Positions 16,075-25,114 of a stretch of DNA of 64,000 nucleotides are shown one piece after another; the first letter of the stretch is position 1, and each line of letters begins with the position of its first letter. The DNA comes from an uncultured Paracoccaceae bacterium (GTDB lineage: Bacteria > Pseudomonadota > Alphaproteobacteria > Rhodobacterales > Rhodobacteraceae): positions 62,001-126,000 of the forward strand of contig CANMAI010000005.1 of the NCBI GenBank assembly GCA_947495795.1, given 5' to 3'. A model generated the notes under the pieces. It was not told the DNA's origin. It saw only the letters and a program-made list of their open reading frames with translations, and did no database searches. Position numbers and translations under genes: made by a program.

Positions 16075-17226
16075 CTATCCCTTGTGGATCCAGCCCCCGC
16101 CGAGCACGCGCTCGCCCTCCGGCGCGTAAAACACGCAGGCCTGGCCTGGCGCTATTCCTTCTTCGGCTGCAAGAAGCTCCACCTCCGCCGTTGTGGATGA
16201 GAGCGGACGGACCGTTGCGGGCCGTGGCGGACGTGTGGAGCGCACTTTTACCTCAACGGACCAGCCGCCTTCAGGGCATGCCTCAAAACCGCCATCTCCC
16301 AGCCAGTTAATCTCCTTTACCGGGATTGTGGTGCGGGAGAGTGCCTCTTTCGGTCCGACGATGACCTGGCGCGTGTCCGGATCCAGCTTGACCACGTAGA
16401 ATGGTTCGCCCCCGCCCACACCAAGCCCTCGGCGCTGGCCGATCGTGTAGTGGATTACGCCCTGATGCTGGCCAAGGACACGGCCATCGAGATGCACGAT
16501 CTCTCCAGCCTCCGCGGCGCCGGGGCGCAGCTTTTCGATCACTGCGGCATAAGAGCCGTTGGGGACAAAACAGATATCCTGACTGTCCGGTTTGTCCGCG
16601 ACGACCAGGCCGAACTCACGCGCAAGGGCACGCGTTTCCTCCTTGGATTTCAGATGTCCGAGCGGAAAACGCAGGTAGTCCAGCTGCTCCTGTTGTGTGG
16701 AGAAAAGAAAATAGCTCTGATCGCGCTGGGGGTCTGCTGCACGGTGGAGTTCTGCACCCTGGGCACCCATCTTGCGCTGAATGTAATGGCCTGTGGCCAT
16801 GCAGTCCGCGTCCAGTTCCTTGGCTGTCTCAAGAAGATCGCGAAATTTTACACGTTCGTTGCAGCGGATACATGGAATGGGCGTTGCACCAGCGAGATAG
16901 GCATCGGCGAACTCATCGATCACCGCTTCCTGAAAGCGGTTCTCATAATCCAGAACATAGTGGGGGAAGCCCATTTCCTCGGCCACGCGGCGTGCATCAT
17001 GGATGTCGCGCCCGGCACAGCAGGCACCTTTTTTGGCAAGAGCTGCCCCGTGATCATAGAGCTGAAGTGTGATGCCCACCACATCATAGCCCTCGCGGGC
17101 AAGCTGAGCTGCCACCACGGAGCTATCCACGCCACCGGACATCGCAACGAGAACGCGTGTCTCGGCGGGCGATTTCGCAAAGCCGAGACTGTTCCGCCCA
17201 GGCTGGAGTGTTGGTGCTGCGTGCAT
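16075..17226 (-). CDS. mnmA: tRNA-specific 2-thiouridylase
   Basis: 383 residues. MnmA thiolates uridine 34 of tRNA for Lys, Glu and Gln. The PP-loop [11 protein letters not shown] lies near residue 30; the catalytic cysteine is in [14 protein letters not shown] and the partner cysteine in [17 protein letters not shown] and [10 protein letters not shown] are further family motifs. It diverges from sciP, a neighbourhood common in Rhodobacterales. The ATG at 17226 follows AGAGAGA. Confidence 0.96.
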   Translation of the reverse strand: MHAAPTLQPGRNSLGFAKSPAETRVLVAMSGGVDSSVVAAQLAREGYDVVGITLQLYDHGAALAKKGACCAGRDIHDARRVAEEMGFPHYVLDYENRFQEAVIDEFADAYLAGATPIPCIRCNERVKFRDLLETAKELDADCMATGHYIQRKMGAQGAELHRAADPQRDQSYFLFSTQQEQLDYLRFPLGHLKSKEETRALAREFGLVVADKPDSQDICFVPNGSYAAVIEKLRPGAAEAGEIVHLDGRVLGQHQGVIHYTIGQRRGLGVGGGEPFYVVKLDPDTRQVIVGPKEALSRTTIPVKEINWLGDGGFEACPEGGWSVEVKVRSTRPPRPATVRPLSSTTAEVELLAAEEGIAPGQACVFYAPEGERVLGGGWIHKG

Positions 17227-17352
17227 TTGATCTCTCTCGAAGTATGGTGAGATATAATAAAAGTCGAAACAGTCTCAACCCCTTGTTTCACACGGGCTTA
17301 ACACCTGCTCTCTAAACACGGCTTCGGGTGAACAGAACACAAGGGGTGAGAG

Positions 17353-17631
17353 ATGTACATTCGACGCGAGAAGGGGCCGGTCTTTGTTACAATGCCGGAT
17401 GGAAAGAAGATGAGCCGAGCGGACCTGCCGGCACCTTCCACAACGCGCTGGGTGGCGCGTCGGAAGGCGGCTGTTGTAAATGCGGTTAATGCCGGTTTGA
17501 TCCAGGAAGAGGAAGCTTGCGATATGTACGGGCTTTCTGCTGAGGAGCTGCACAGCTGGCGTGTTGCAATGCAGACTCATGGCAGCCGAGCCTTGAAAGC
17601 TACCTCTGTTCAAAAGTATAGACAACTTTAA
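17353..17631 (+). CDS. sciP: CtrA inhibitor SciP (DUF1153)
   Basis: 92 residues, the whole DUF1153 domain: PDGKKMSRADLPAPSTTRWV, RRKAAVVNAVNAGLI, and the helix-turn-helix ACDMYGLSAEELHSWRVA. In Caulobacter SciP binds DNA/CtrA and blocks CtrA-dependent promoters in early cell cycle; in Rhodobacterales it affects motility and gene-transfer-agent genes. Located 100 bp upstream of ctrA on the same strand. AAGGGGTGAGAG upstream supplies the ribosome site. Confidence 0.93.
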   Translation: MYIRREKGPVFVTMPDGKKMSRADLPAPSTTRWVARRKAAVVNAVNAGLIQEEEACDMYGLSAEELHSWRVAMQTHGSRALKATSVQKYRQL

Positions 17632-17685
17632 CGAGAGTGGTTAATATCTGCGATTAGTAACACCGTGTTAACCATTGGTCCTTAA
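17628..17685 (+). promoter_or_regulatory. Cluster of TTAA half-sites upstream of ctrA
   Basis: TTAA occurs at 17628, 17641, 17668 and 17682 in the ctrA leader, the last two flanking TTAACCA. CtrA recognises TTAA half-sites, classically seven bases apart; here the pairs are nine and ten bases apart, so autoregulation is suggested but not matched to consensus. Confidence 0.3.
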
Positions 17686-17731
17686 TCATCAGTGCAATCT
17701 GCGAGTGTGAGCCGATTTTTGGAGGTTTCTG

Positions 17732-18451
17732 ATGCGTGTACTTTTGGTTGAGGATGATCCAACCACTGCGAAGAGCATTGAGATGATGCTGACAAGCGCC
17801 AATCTCAACGTTTATGCAACCGATCTCGGCGAAGAAGGGATCGATCTGGCGCGTATCTATGACTACGATTTGATCCTTTTGGATCTGAACCTTCCTGACA
17901 TGAACGGCCACGAAGTGCTGCGTCAGTTGCGGATGTCGAAGATCGAGACGCCGATCCTGATCCTCTCCGGAATGGATGATACCGAAAACAAGATAAAGGG
18001 ATTTGGTTTCGGTGCAGATGACTACATGACGAAGCCCTTCCACAGGGAAGAGTTGATCGCTCGGATCCATGCCATTGTTCGGCGATCAAAGGGTCATGCT
18101 CAATCCGTTATCGAGACCGGTCGCTTTAAAGTGAACCTTGATGCGAAGACAGTTGAGGTAGATGGAATGCCCGTGCATTTGACGGGCAAAGAATACCAGA
18201 TGCTGGAGTTGTTGAGCCTGCGCAAGGGCACGACGCTGACAAAAGAAATGTTTCTCAACCATCTTTATGGTGGAATGGATGAGCCTGAGCTTAAAATAAT
18301 TGATGTATTTATCTGCAAGCTACGCAAGAAGCTTTCCGAGGCGACTGGTGGCGACAACTACATCGAAACTGTTTGGGGTCGCGGATATGTCCTGCGGGAT
18401 CCGGTGCAGGAAGAAATGGACGAAGGTGCGAAGCTAGCAGTGGGCGCGTGA
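17732..18451 (+). CDS. ctrA: Cell-cycle response regulator CtrA
   Basis: 239 residues. OmpR-type regulator: receiver domain with acidic pair EDD (residues 7-9), phospho-acceptor aspartate in [13 protein letters not shown] (about 51), lysine in TKPFHREEL, and a C-terminal winged helix ending in [13 protein letters not shown]. CtrA is the master regulator of cell cycle, flagella and gene-transfer agents in alphaproteobacteria. A strong GGAGGT lies six bases before the ATG. The sciP-ctrA order supports the identity. Confidence 0.97.
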   Translation: MRVLLVEDDPTTAKSIEMMLTSANLNVYATDLGEEGIDLARIYDYDLILLDLNLPDMNGHEVLRQLRMSKIETPILILSGMDDTENKIKGFGFGADDYMTKPFHREELIARIHAIVRRSKGHAQSVIETGRFKVNLDAKTVEVDGMPVHLTGKEYQMLELLSLRKGTTLTKEMFLNHLYGGMDEPELKIIDVFICKLRKKLSEATGGDNYIETVWGRGYVLRDPVQEEMDEGAKLAVGA

Positions 18452-18629
18452 GCGTATCCGAAGACGTGTCGCAACAACGAGTGGAATCATGGTAGGCGCT
18501 ACAGCGATTACTGTGGTTCTTTGAATATGGAGAGCCTTGCCTGAGCTACTCCCCAATTGTTGGACATCATCTGGCGTAAATTAAGTTACATTTTGCACCT
18601 GCTGATCAGCTATTTCAATTCTCTGACGG

Positions 18630-19326
18630 TGGGCCAAGGCTGGTCGCCGCTAGACGATCCTCGCGCAGCTAGGCCTTCACTCGCCGTTTCGGCGTCTTGT
18701 CTCTCAGTTACAAGCTTATCTCGTTGTAAAGGCGGTAGGTCCTCTTGGCCTTCATCCATTGCCCGGCAAGCAAATTGGCAAAGCTATTTCTGCCGAGAGG
18801 GGGCCAGAACACCCCTCGCCACAAGACGTGAATGCGCCTATATCCACAGCGTGCACGCCTCTCCGCTACTTCCTTAATACGCTTTTTGAGATCGGCCTGC
18901 TCATAACCTTGCGGTTGGTCGTGATACGCCGAGCGATGTGCCCGAAGAACACCACGGGCACGTCGGATTCTGACGCCCAAAATCGACCCAAGATCATTGA
19001 ACAGTTCTCAGCGACGAGCAGGCCTCCGAGCTTTTGTCTGATAACGTCCGCTCGCCTTTGTCCTCGGACCAATGGCAGACAAGGCTCGCCATCGCCTTGT
19101 CCAGAGACAGATCAGCCACCAGCCGCTTCAACCTGGCATTCTCCTTATCCAACGTCCTCAAATACTTCATCTCGAACGGCATCAATCCTGCATACTTCCT
19201 GCGCCAGTGGTAGAAAGTGGCGTCAGCGATCCCGGCTTTGCGGCAAACTTTGGCGATGCTCGCGCCATCTTCTTCCTGCTTCAGCACAAATGCAATCTGC
19301 GCTTCTGTGAACTTGCTTTGCTTCAT
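18630..19326 (-). pseudogene. Degenerate IS3-family transposase (OrfA plus broken OrfB)
   Basis: OrfA starts at 19326 (MKQSKFTEAQIAFVLKQ) with the Tnp_1 helix-turn-helix and leucine-zipper (ENARLKRLVADLSLDKAM), then diverges from the expected end. OrfB survives as fragments in other frames: LKKRIKEVAERRARCGYRRI, about 25 unrelated codons, then KRTYRLYNEISL, a stop, and LRDKTPKRRVKA followed by another stop. Frameshifts, an insertion and stops show a dead element of the IS407-like branch, truncated before the DDE core. Inverted terminal repeats were not found. Confidence 0.8.
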
Positions 19327-19410
19327 AGAACTCTTCTTCTCACGCACGCGGGATCATAAACGGAGAATTACAGCTAACTTTGGTCCCGTCTTCAGGCGGC
19401 AGGTGAGCTG

Positions 19411-19704
19411 ATAAAAATGCGCCACCCTTGAGCCAACGGTCAGGCCGAGCACATGCTTTTCGGCGATCGCAAGCGATCACCTGTCGGCCGGCGGAACCGG
19501 ACAATTCAGGATGCCACCGTCAAACGCTTCCACTACGAGACCCACGACCATCTCGTAGACTTCTTGGATGCCTGCAACTATGCGCGGCGATAACAGACGT
19601 TGGGCGGCCCTACGCCATACGAACACATTTGCAGATGCGGGACTTCAGAACGGCATAGGTTCATGGTCAATCCAATCCACCAGATGCCTGGACTGAACGC
19701 CTAG
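19411..19704 (+). pseudogene. IS481-family transposase, C-terminal remnant
   Basis: The plus-strand frame ending TAG at 19702-19704 reads a decayed integrase-core end: HP-stop-ANGQAEHM, RNRTIQDATVKRFHYETHD, FLDACNYARR-stop-QTLGG, TPYEHICRCGTSE and NPIHQMPGLNA. These align with the IS481-type tail that normally reads NGQ, ATVKR, NFARR, TPYE and HQMPGLN. Two in-frame stops and missing codons make it non-functional. It abuts the IS3 remnant. Confidence 0.75.
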
Positions 19705-19708
19705 TCTT

Positions 19709-19816
19709 TTTAACGAAGTCAAATACTTTCGGCACATCGCCTTACGCTTCGGGAAAATCGTTAGTTCGTTCAAAGCCATTATAGATCACGCATACGCAAT
19801 AAAGTGGATCACCTAA
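19709..19816 (+). pseudogene. Possible IS5-like transposase C-terminal scrap
   Basis: A 35-codon open stretch ending at TAA 19814-19816 begins FNEVKYFRHIALRFGK, similar in pattern to the end of IS5-family transposases (KxFRRIATRYDK). It has no start and no other recognisable motif. Its position directly behind the IS481 remnant supports a mobile-element origin, but the match is short. Confidence 0.35.
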
Positions 19817-19844
19817 GGACAGACCCCTTTCAGTCCAAATTCTT

Positions 19845-20188
19845 TCATGTAATCGCACCATCGAAATGCCGGATGTGAATATCCGCGATGCTTGTTAGAT
19901 CTGAGAGGCGAAGGTTGACGGCCGTGCGTGCGCCCTCGGCCATCAGATTTTCCCAATGGGTTGCCAGCCACAGGTTTTGCAGGTGTGAAGGGCCATGTTC
20001 TTATCGCCGCGGCTGTAGCGCGGCGTGGTGCCCGCATTTGCTGAAATCGCCAAGTTCTCGATGGGACCATGGCCCCAAAGCGTGCCGAGGCGATGGCAGA
20101 TGGAGTGGTTGCATGCGGCGATTTGGGCGAAATTTTCATTCAAAGTGAAGTGGACCGCGCCGCAATGGCATTTTCCTTCCAATGACAT
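19845..20188 (-). pseudogene. GFA-family protein gene, frameshifted
   Basis: Starting at ATG 20186-20188 the frame reads MSLEGKCHCGAVHFTL with the CxC zinc motif, ACNHSIC, and HTCKTCGWQPIG, all glutathione-dependent formaldehyde-activating enzyme (GFA) family features, then hits TGA. The next frame continues with family-like sequence (MAEGARTAVNLRLSDL and IRHFDGAI) to 19845. A single-base frameshift near 19955 inside GGGAAAA therefore splits the gene. It could be a real inactivation, in keeping with the adjoining IS scraps, or a sequencing error in a homopolymer. Confidence 0.7.
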
Positions 20189-20300
20189 GACGCAGGCCTT
20201 CCCTTTGGAGCGATTGCGGATAAAGACGTTGATTGCCGGGCACAATACGATTTGACTGGCAAACAATGTGGGAGGCTTGAGACCTCTCGATGGAGGATCT

Positions 20301-21170
20301 ATGGACAGTCTGCTGCAAGTTTTTCTACCGCTTTCGCTCGCTTTTATCATGTTTTCGTTGGGTTTGGGGCTGAAGGTCGGCGATTTTGTTCGGGTTGTGC
20401 GCCAGCCCGTGGGCTTTCTGGCGGGCGTTGTGGCGCAGATGGTTTTGCTGCCCCTGGTCGCATATCTGCTGGTGACTGCGTTCGGTGTGACGGGTGAACT
20501 GGCCGTGGGCGTGATGATCCTTTCGGTTTGCCCGGGCGGGGTAACCTCCAACATGATGACGCGACTGGCTGGGGGAAACCTAGCGCTCTCGATCAGCCTT
20601 ACCGGGATTGTGAGCCTTGCTTCGGTGGTGACCGTTCCTTTGTGGGTCGTGTTCTGGGCGGGGCTCTTTATGGGAGAAGCGGCACCGGAGATTGATATCA
20701 CCTCCCTCGGGATTGCGATGTTCGCAATCACGGCAGTGCCGGTATTTCTCGGGATGATTTTTCGCAGTCTGGCACCGGCCCTCGTGGCGCGGATCGAACG
20801 TGTTGTGAGTGGAATTGCGGCGGTTTTGTTCGTGGTGATCATAGTCGGTGCGCTTGCCTCTTTCTGGGATGTATTCATTGCAAACCTTGTGACGCTGGGC
20901 CCGCTTCTGGCGGTGATGGTAGCGATGCTACTGGCAGTGGGCTGGGGGATGGCGATGCTTCTCGGGCTGAAAGTAAGGGATAGGGCGGCGGTTTCCGTGG
21001 AGGCTGGTTTGCAGAACGGCACTTTGGGAATTGCCGTGGCCGGGTTGATCGTGGGCGGAAGCGATGCGCTTTCAGCGATGGCCCTGCCTTCGGGCGTTTA
21101 CGGCATCCTGATGTATGTGATCGGGTTGCCTGCCGTGCTCTGGATGCGAAGGCTGACAAGGGGAGCCTGA
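20301..21170 (+). CDS. BASS/SBF-family transporter (bile acid:sodium symporter-like)
   Basis: 289 residues with nine to ten membrane helices. Typical signatures are LAFIMFSLGLGLKVGDF, the discontinuous helix ILSVCPGGVTSNMMTRLAGG (helix 4 substrate/sodium site), and EAGLQNGTLGIAVA (helix 9). BASS proteins import organic anions such as pyruvate, pantoate or sulfonated compounds with sodium. A GGAGGATCT ribosome site precedes ATG 20301. It overlaps the FAD dehydrogenase gene by one base, so its substrate probably feeds that enzyme. Confidence 0.88.
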   Translation: MDSLLQVFLPLSLAFIMFSLGLGLKVGDFVRVVRQPVGFLAGVVAQMVLLPLVAYLLVTAFGVTGELAVGVMILSVCPGGVTSNMMTRLAGGNLALSISLTGIVSLASVVTVPLWVVFWAGLFMGEAAPEIDITSLGIAMFAITAVPVFLGMIFRSLAPALVARIERVVSGIAAVLFVVIIVGALASFWDVFIANLVTLGPLLAVMVAMLLAVGWGMAMLLGLKVRDRAAVSVEAGLQNGTLGIAVAGLIVGGSDALSAMALPSGVYGILMYVIGLPAVLWMRRLTRGA

Positions 21171-22813
21171 TGGAGGCTGATATTCTGATCATCGGTGCCG
21201 GGCTGGCTGGATTGGTTGCGGCTTGTGGAGCGGCGGACCGGGGCAAGCGGGTACATCTGCTTGATCAGGAGGGTCGCCAGAACCTCGGGGGGCAGGCGTT
21301 CTGGTCTCTCGGGGGGCTTTGTATGATTGATACGCCCGAGCAGCGGCGGATGCGGATCCGGGACAGCCATGCCCTGGCAGCGGCAGATTGGGCGGGCTCC
21401 GCCCAGTTTGACAGGAACGAGGATCATTGGCCGCGTGCTTGGGCGGCTGCATATCTTGAGTTTGCGAGCGGTGAGATGCGACGCTGGTTGCATGGGTTGG
21501 GTATGCGGTGGTTCCCGGTGGTGGGCTGGGCCGAGCGGGGCGGGAGTTTCGGGAGCGGGCACGGCAATTCGGTACCGCGCTTTCATCTGACATGGGGAAC
21601 CGGCCCGGGAGTGCTTGCGCCGTTTGTGGCGCGGATACGTGAGCATGAGAAGGCAGGGCGGGTGAGCTTCGGATTTCGGCATCGGGTGACGCGACTGAAT
21701 GTGAGCGAAGGGTTCGTGCGCGGTGTTGCCGGTGATATTCTGGCGGCCGATGATGCGGTGCGCGGAGCCGCGACCAGCCGCGAAGCTGTGGGCGATTTCG
21801 AGATCGCGGCAGATCAGGTGATCATCACATCCGGTGGGATTGGCGGAAATTTCGAGATGGTGCGGCGGAACTGGCCGGAAGCGCGGTTGGGGCCGATGCC
21901 GCCGGTGGAGGCGCTGGTGAGTGGCGTGCCGCAGCATGTGGACGGGCTGATGCTGGATGTGGCGGCGGAGGCCGGTGTTTCGCTGATCAATACGGACCGG
22001 ATGTGGCACTACACGGAGGGTGTGCAGAACTGGGATCCGATCTGGCCGCATCATGGCATCCGGATTTTGCCCGGCCCATCTTCGATGTGGTTTGATGCTG
22101 AAGGCAAGCGCTTGCCAGTGCCGTGCCTGCCGGGATTTGATACGCTTTCAACGTTGAAGGAAATCTGTAGTCGCGGGCATGATCATTCGTGGTTCGTGCT
22201 GACGCAGAAGATCATCGAGAAAGAGTTTGCGCTCTCTGGTTCCGAACAAAACCCGGATTTCACCTCCGGTAAATGGGCAGAGGTGCTGAAATCGCGCCTC
22301 GGGAAAGGGGCTACCGAGGCTGTGGAAGCGTTTAAGACGCATGGCGCAGACTTCATCGTGACGGATGATTTCAATGAGTTGGTGAAGGGGATGAATGCGC
22401 TTGGAGGGCGGATTGATGGTGCGGCCCTGCGGGCGGAGATTGAAGCGCGGGATCGACAGATCGACAACAGTTTCTCCAAGGATGCGCAGGTGACGGCCAT
22501 TCACGGCGCAAGGAACTATCTGGGCGACAAGCTGATCCGCACAGCCAAGCCTCACAAAATTCTTGATCCGGCCAACGGGCCGCTGATTGCCGTGAAGCTG
22601 CATATCCTGACGCGGAAGTCTTTGGGTGGCATTCACACGGATCTGGACTGTCGCGTGCTCGACAGCGCCGGCGCGCCCATTGCGGGCCTTTATGCGGCCG
22701 GTGAGGCGGCCGGTTTTGGTGGCGGCGGTTATCATGGCTACAACGCGTTGGAGGGGACCTTCCTCGGCGGTTGCCTTTTTTCAGGCCGCAAGGCCGGGCG
22801 TGCTGTGGAATGA
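21170..22813 (+). CDS. FAD-binding dehydrogenase (KstD/fumarate reductase-like flavoprotein)
   Basis: 547 residues. The N-terminal dinucleotide motif ILIIGAGLAGLVAACGAADR, LGGQAFWSLGGLCMID, and the C-terminal FAD segment YAAGEAAGFGGGGYHGYNAL place it in the fumarate-reductase/3-ketosteroid-delta1-dehydrogenase-like flavoproteins, the subgroup often annotated FAD-binding dehydrogenase. No signal peptide, so cytoplasmic. The substrate is unknown. It is translationally coupled to both the transporter (1-bp overlap) and the transaldolase-like gene (4-bp overlap). Confidence 0.88.
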   Translation: MEADILIIGAGLAGLVAACGAADRGKRVHLLDQEGRQNLGGQAFWSLGGLCMIDTPEQRRMRIRDSHALAAADWAGSAQFDRNEDHWPRAWAAAYLEFASGEMRRWLHGLGMRWFPVVGWAERGGSFGSGHGNSVPRFHLTWGTGPGVLAPFVARIREHEKAGRVSFGFRHRVTRLNVSEGFVRGVAGDILAADDAVRGAATSREAVGDFEIAADQVIITSGGIGGNFEMVRRNWPEARLGPMPPVEALVSGVPQHVDGLMLDVAAEAGVSLINTDRMWHYTEGVQNWDPIWPHHGIRILPGPSSMWFDAEGKRLPVPCLPGFDTLSTLKEICSRGHDHSWFVLTQKIIEKEFALSGSEQNPDFTSGKWAEVLKSRLGKGATEAVEAFKTHGADFIVTDDFNELVKGMNALGGRIDGAALRAEIEARDRQIDNSFSKDAQVTAIHGARNYLGDKLIRTAKPHKILDPANGPLIAVKLHILTRKSLGGIHTDLDCRVLDSAGAPIAGLYAAGEAAGFGGGGYHGYNALEGTFLGGCLFSGRKAGRAVE

Positions 22814-23466
22814 GGCTCTATCTCGATACGGCGGATCAGGCGGCCTGGGGGGAGCTGATGTCGCTGGGCATTTTTCACGGGATCACGACCAATCCGTTGC
22901 TGGCCGCAAGGGTGGGGATGACCTACCGCGAGATTGATTGGCGGGCCATGGCTGGCAGGGCGCGGGAACTCGGTGCCAAGGAGTTGCACGCGCAGGTGTT
23001 CGGGCCGGTGGAGGCGTTTGCGGATTGGGCCGGGCGTCTCTATGAAGCTGGGGCTGTGGAGGGTATCGAGACCGTTGTGAAAGTGCCTCTGGTTGAGCCG
23101 GCTATTCGCATGGTGCCGGAGATCAAGGCACTGCGCGGTAAGGTGCTGATGACCGCATGTTACGATGCAAAGCAGATGCTGGTGGCGCAGGGCCTTGGCG
23201 CCGATTACATAGCGCCCTACTACGGGCGCATGGTGGAGGCGGGGATAGACGCGACCGCGCATCTGGTGCGGATGCAGGCGATGTCACAACTGGCGGAGGT
23301 TCCCTGCCGGGTGATGGTTGCCTCGCTTCGGTCATCTCAGCAGATTGTTGATCTGGCTTTGGCAGGGTTGGATACGTTCACGATAGCGCCACCTATTGCG
23401 CGAGATTTGTTGGACGACCCTCTGACACGGGAAGCCTACGCAGCATTCGAGACAGCTGCCAAGTAG
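22810..23466 (+). CDS. Transaldolase-family protein (fructose-6-phosphate aldolase-like)
   Basis: 218 residues, the short transaldolase class. MRLYLDTADQAAWGEL, GITTNPLLAARVG, the Schiff-base lysine in ETVVKVPLVEP, and ADYIAPYYGRM are diagnostic. Short members include MipB/TalC transaldolases and fructose-6-phosphate aldolases; with this context it may instead cleave or build a less usual sugar. ATG 22810 overlaps the previous stop. Three overlapping genes define a transporter-oxidoreductase-aldolase unit. Confidence 0.88.
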   Translation: MRLYLDTADQAAWGELMSLGIFHGITTNPLLAARVGMTYREIDWRAMAGRARELGAKELHAQVFGPVEAFADWAGRLYEAGAVEGIETVVKVPLVEPAIRMVPEIKALRGKVLMTACYDAKQMLVAQGLGADYIAPYYGRMVEAGIDATAHLVRMQAMSQLAEVPCRVMVASLRSSQQIVDLALAGLDTFTIAPPIARDLLDDPLTREAYAAFETAAK

Positions 23467-23474
23467 CAGAAGGG

Positions 23475-24260
23475 CTATCTGCCGATCAGAAAATCGACCG
23501 TTGGCAGGATGTCGAGTTCAGCCAGCGCTATTTCAACCTCTTTGGCACGTTCCAATTGGGTTGCATCCGTTGTGATCACATTCGTTTCCTGTGTCGCAAC
23601 AAGCGTACCAGGGCCAATATCGAAAGTGAGTGCGAAACCGGGGAGGCTTGCAGGTGCAATCCGCGCCGGAAACCAACCCATCCAGCCGTCCCAGGCCCGG
23701 TGCTCGAACACCCGATCATAAATACCATAGTTTGGCGAACCCACACTGACGTAAAGCGGGGTGCGCCAATCAACGATCGTGCCGACAACACGCACCCATT
23801 CCTGGAGCGTAAGCGTGTGGGGCGGGGTTGAGTCTTCATTATAGCCGAAGAACCCGAGTGTGTTGTTCTCACTGTGTTCAAGGCCTCCCGAATAACTTAG
23901 CCCGGCTGTATAGTAGTTCGCGGCGGATCGCTGAATGGCGGCGCTGAATCCCAAAGTGTCGAAGGCAAAGAGCGCATCTGTATCTCCGAGAGTACGCAGA
24001 TAATCAATGAATTCGTCGGGGTTTTGGATAATGTCCAACCCGGAATTCTGGTTGTGCTCCTTCTCCGTGCGAACCTGCCGCCACTCCTCAACATAGCGGT
24101 TTGTGCCTGCAAGTCTTCCCGCAAGGTGGAGGAAACTGATTACTCCTTCAGACAATGGTTCGGGTCGAAAAGGAAAGCTCGCACTGAGATGAGGTAAATC
24201 GGAACCGCGGGGACGCGTGCGCAGACGTTCCAACATTTCGGAGCGGGCCTGGTCGTTCAT
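23475..24260 (-). CDS. Imm52-family immunity protein (TsiT-like)
   Basis: 261 residues with no signal peptide or membrane helix. The C-terminal half (RAWDGWMGWFPARIAPASL, then ITTDATQLERAKEVEIALAE, ending LDILPTVDFLIGR) resembles the Imm52 immunity domain, the partner of Tox-REase-5 nucleases. The ATG at 24260 has AGGACAG upstream and lies at the stop of the toxin gene, the expected toxin-then-immunity order. It probably blocks the toxin in the producer's cytoplasm by binding. Confidence 0.78.
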   Translation of the reverse strand: MNDQARSEMLERLRTRPRGSDLPHLSASFPFRPEPLSEGVISFLHLAGRLAGTNRYVEEWRQVRTEKEHNQNSGLDIIQNPDEFIDYLRTLGDTDALFAFDTLGFSAAIQRSAANYYTAGLSYSGGLEHSENNTLGFFGYNEDSTPPHTLTLQEWVRVVGTIVDWRTPLYVSVGSPNYGIYDRVFEHRAWDGWMGWFPARIAPASLPGFALTFDIGPGTLVATQETNVITTDATQLERAKEVEIALAELDILPTVDFLIGR

Positions 24261-24261
24261 T

Positions 24262-25110
24262 TCAACTGTCCTCCCAATAACCGTAGGTATCTTCGGATCC
24301 ATCTGCATAGAGCTCTCGCACAAACTCTGTGCCACTGGGGGCAAGATGGTAGGGAACGTGGCGATTTTTAACTTCCCAGTAACTCCTATCACGGCACATG
24401 GCGACGAATTGCCAGTTTACTTCATCATCGCTAAATACCCATTCCAGCGTTGCTCTTGGCCATTCTGTCATCATCGCGGCGTATTGGGCAAACAACTGCG
24501 GTCTGAAGGCATTTTGGAGCGTTCCGAGAAACGGCTTCCTCGGATTTCTTAACCTGTAATTAGGAGCGTTCTGGTCGAGAAAATCCCGATATCCGAGTTT
24601 GCATTCGAGCAATCTGCACTGGCTGAAAACGAGTCCGTCCCATGACTGCAATCTCCCCAACTTCCAGTTCCATTCCTGAATACCGACGGTCAGCTTGTTT
24701 TCATCGTCCGCGGATGCCTGGAACACGAACCATCCCACAACGTGGTGTTGATAGAGCGCGCCTCTTGCCGCTGGTGAAGGCTTTTGCACAGTGCCACCGG
24801 CAAAGCTGCGGATGAAAGGACTGCCTTCCTGTGCTGGCTTGCACATCTCACAATCCTGTTCAGGGTTGTCCTCGCAACGTTCTTTGGCTCTTGTTTCAGT
24901 GTCGTAGTCGAAGGGGGGCGGGAATGGTTTCGGTTGTTCGCGCTCTGGTTCGGGCTCTGGCTCAGGGTCGCTATTGCGCGTCAGGATATCGGGCAGCTCA
25001 ATGCGTCCGATTTCCTCCTCCTCAAGGATGCGGCGGGCTGTGATCGCGGCGCCGCCTGCCAGTAGAATACCGATGCCCCAGTAGATGAGCGGGATTGCCG
25101 GTGCGACCAT
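24262..25110 (-). CDS. Tox-REase-5 nuclease toxin (TseT-like T6SS effector)
   Basis: 282 residues. A hydrophobic helix near residues 5-24 (IPLIYWGIGILLAGGAAI) is followed by a Pro/Glu-rich linker, a four-cysteine patch (ERCEDNPEQDCEMCK), and the nuclease domain. GALYQHHVVGWFVF, the aspartate in LQSWDGLVFSQC and the ExK pair in LLECKLGYRDF fit the restriction-endonuclease-fold toxin 5. The related Pseudomonas TseT is a DNase delivered by the type VI system. Start MVAPAIPL chosen at 25110, after the DUF4123 stop. No T6SS structural gene is in the window. Confidence 0.8.
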   Translation of the reverse strand: MVAPAIPLIYWGIGILLAGGAAITARRILEEEEIGRIELPDILTRNSDPEPEPEPEREQPKPFPPPFDYDTETRAKERCEDNPEQDCEMCKPAQEGSPFIRSFAGGTVQKPSPAARGALYQHHVVGWFVFQASADDENKLTVGIQEWNWKLGRLQSWDGLVFSQCRLLECKLGYRDFLDQNAPNYRLRNPRKPFLGTLQNAFRPQLFAQYAAMMTEWPRATLEWVFSDDEVNWQFVAMCRDRSYWEVKNRHVPYHLAPSGTEFVRELYADGSEDTYGYWEDS

Positions 25111-25114
25111 GCTT

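Noticed and set aside
17628-17685. Exact CtrA consensus (TTAA-N7-TTAA) before ctrA
   Set aside because: Spacings are nine and ten bases; only half-sites are reported.
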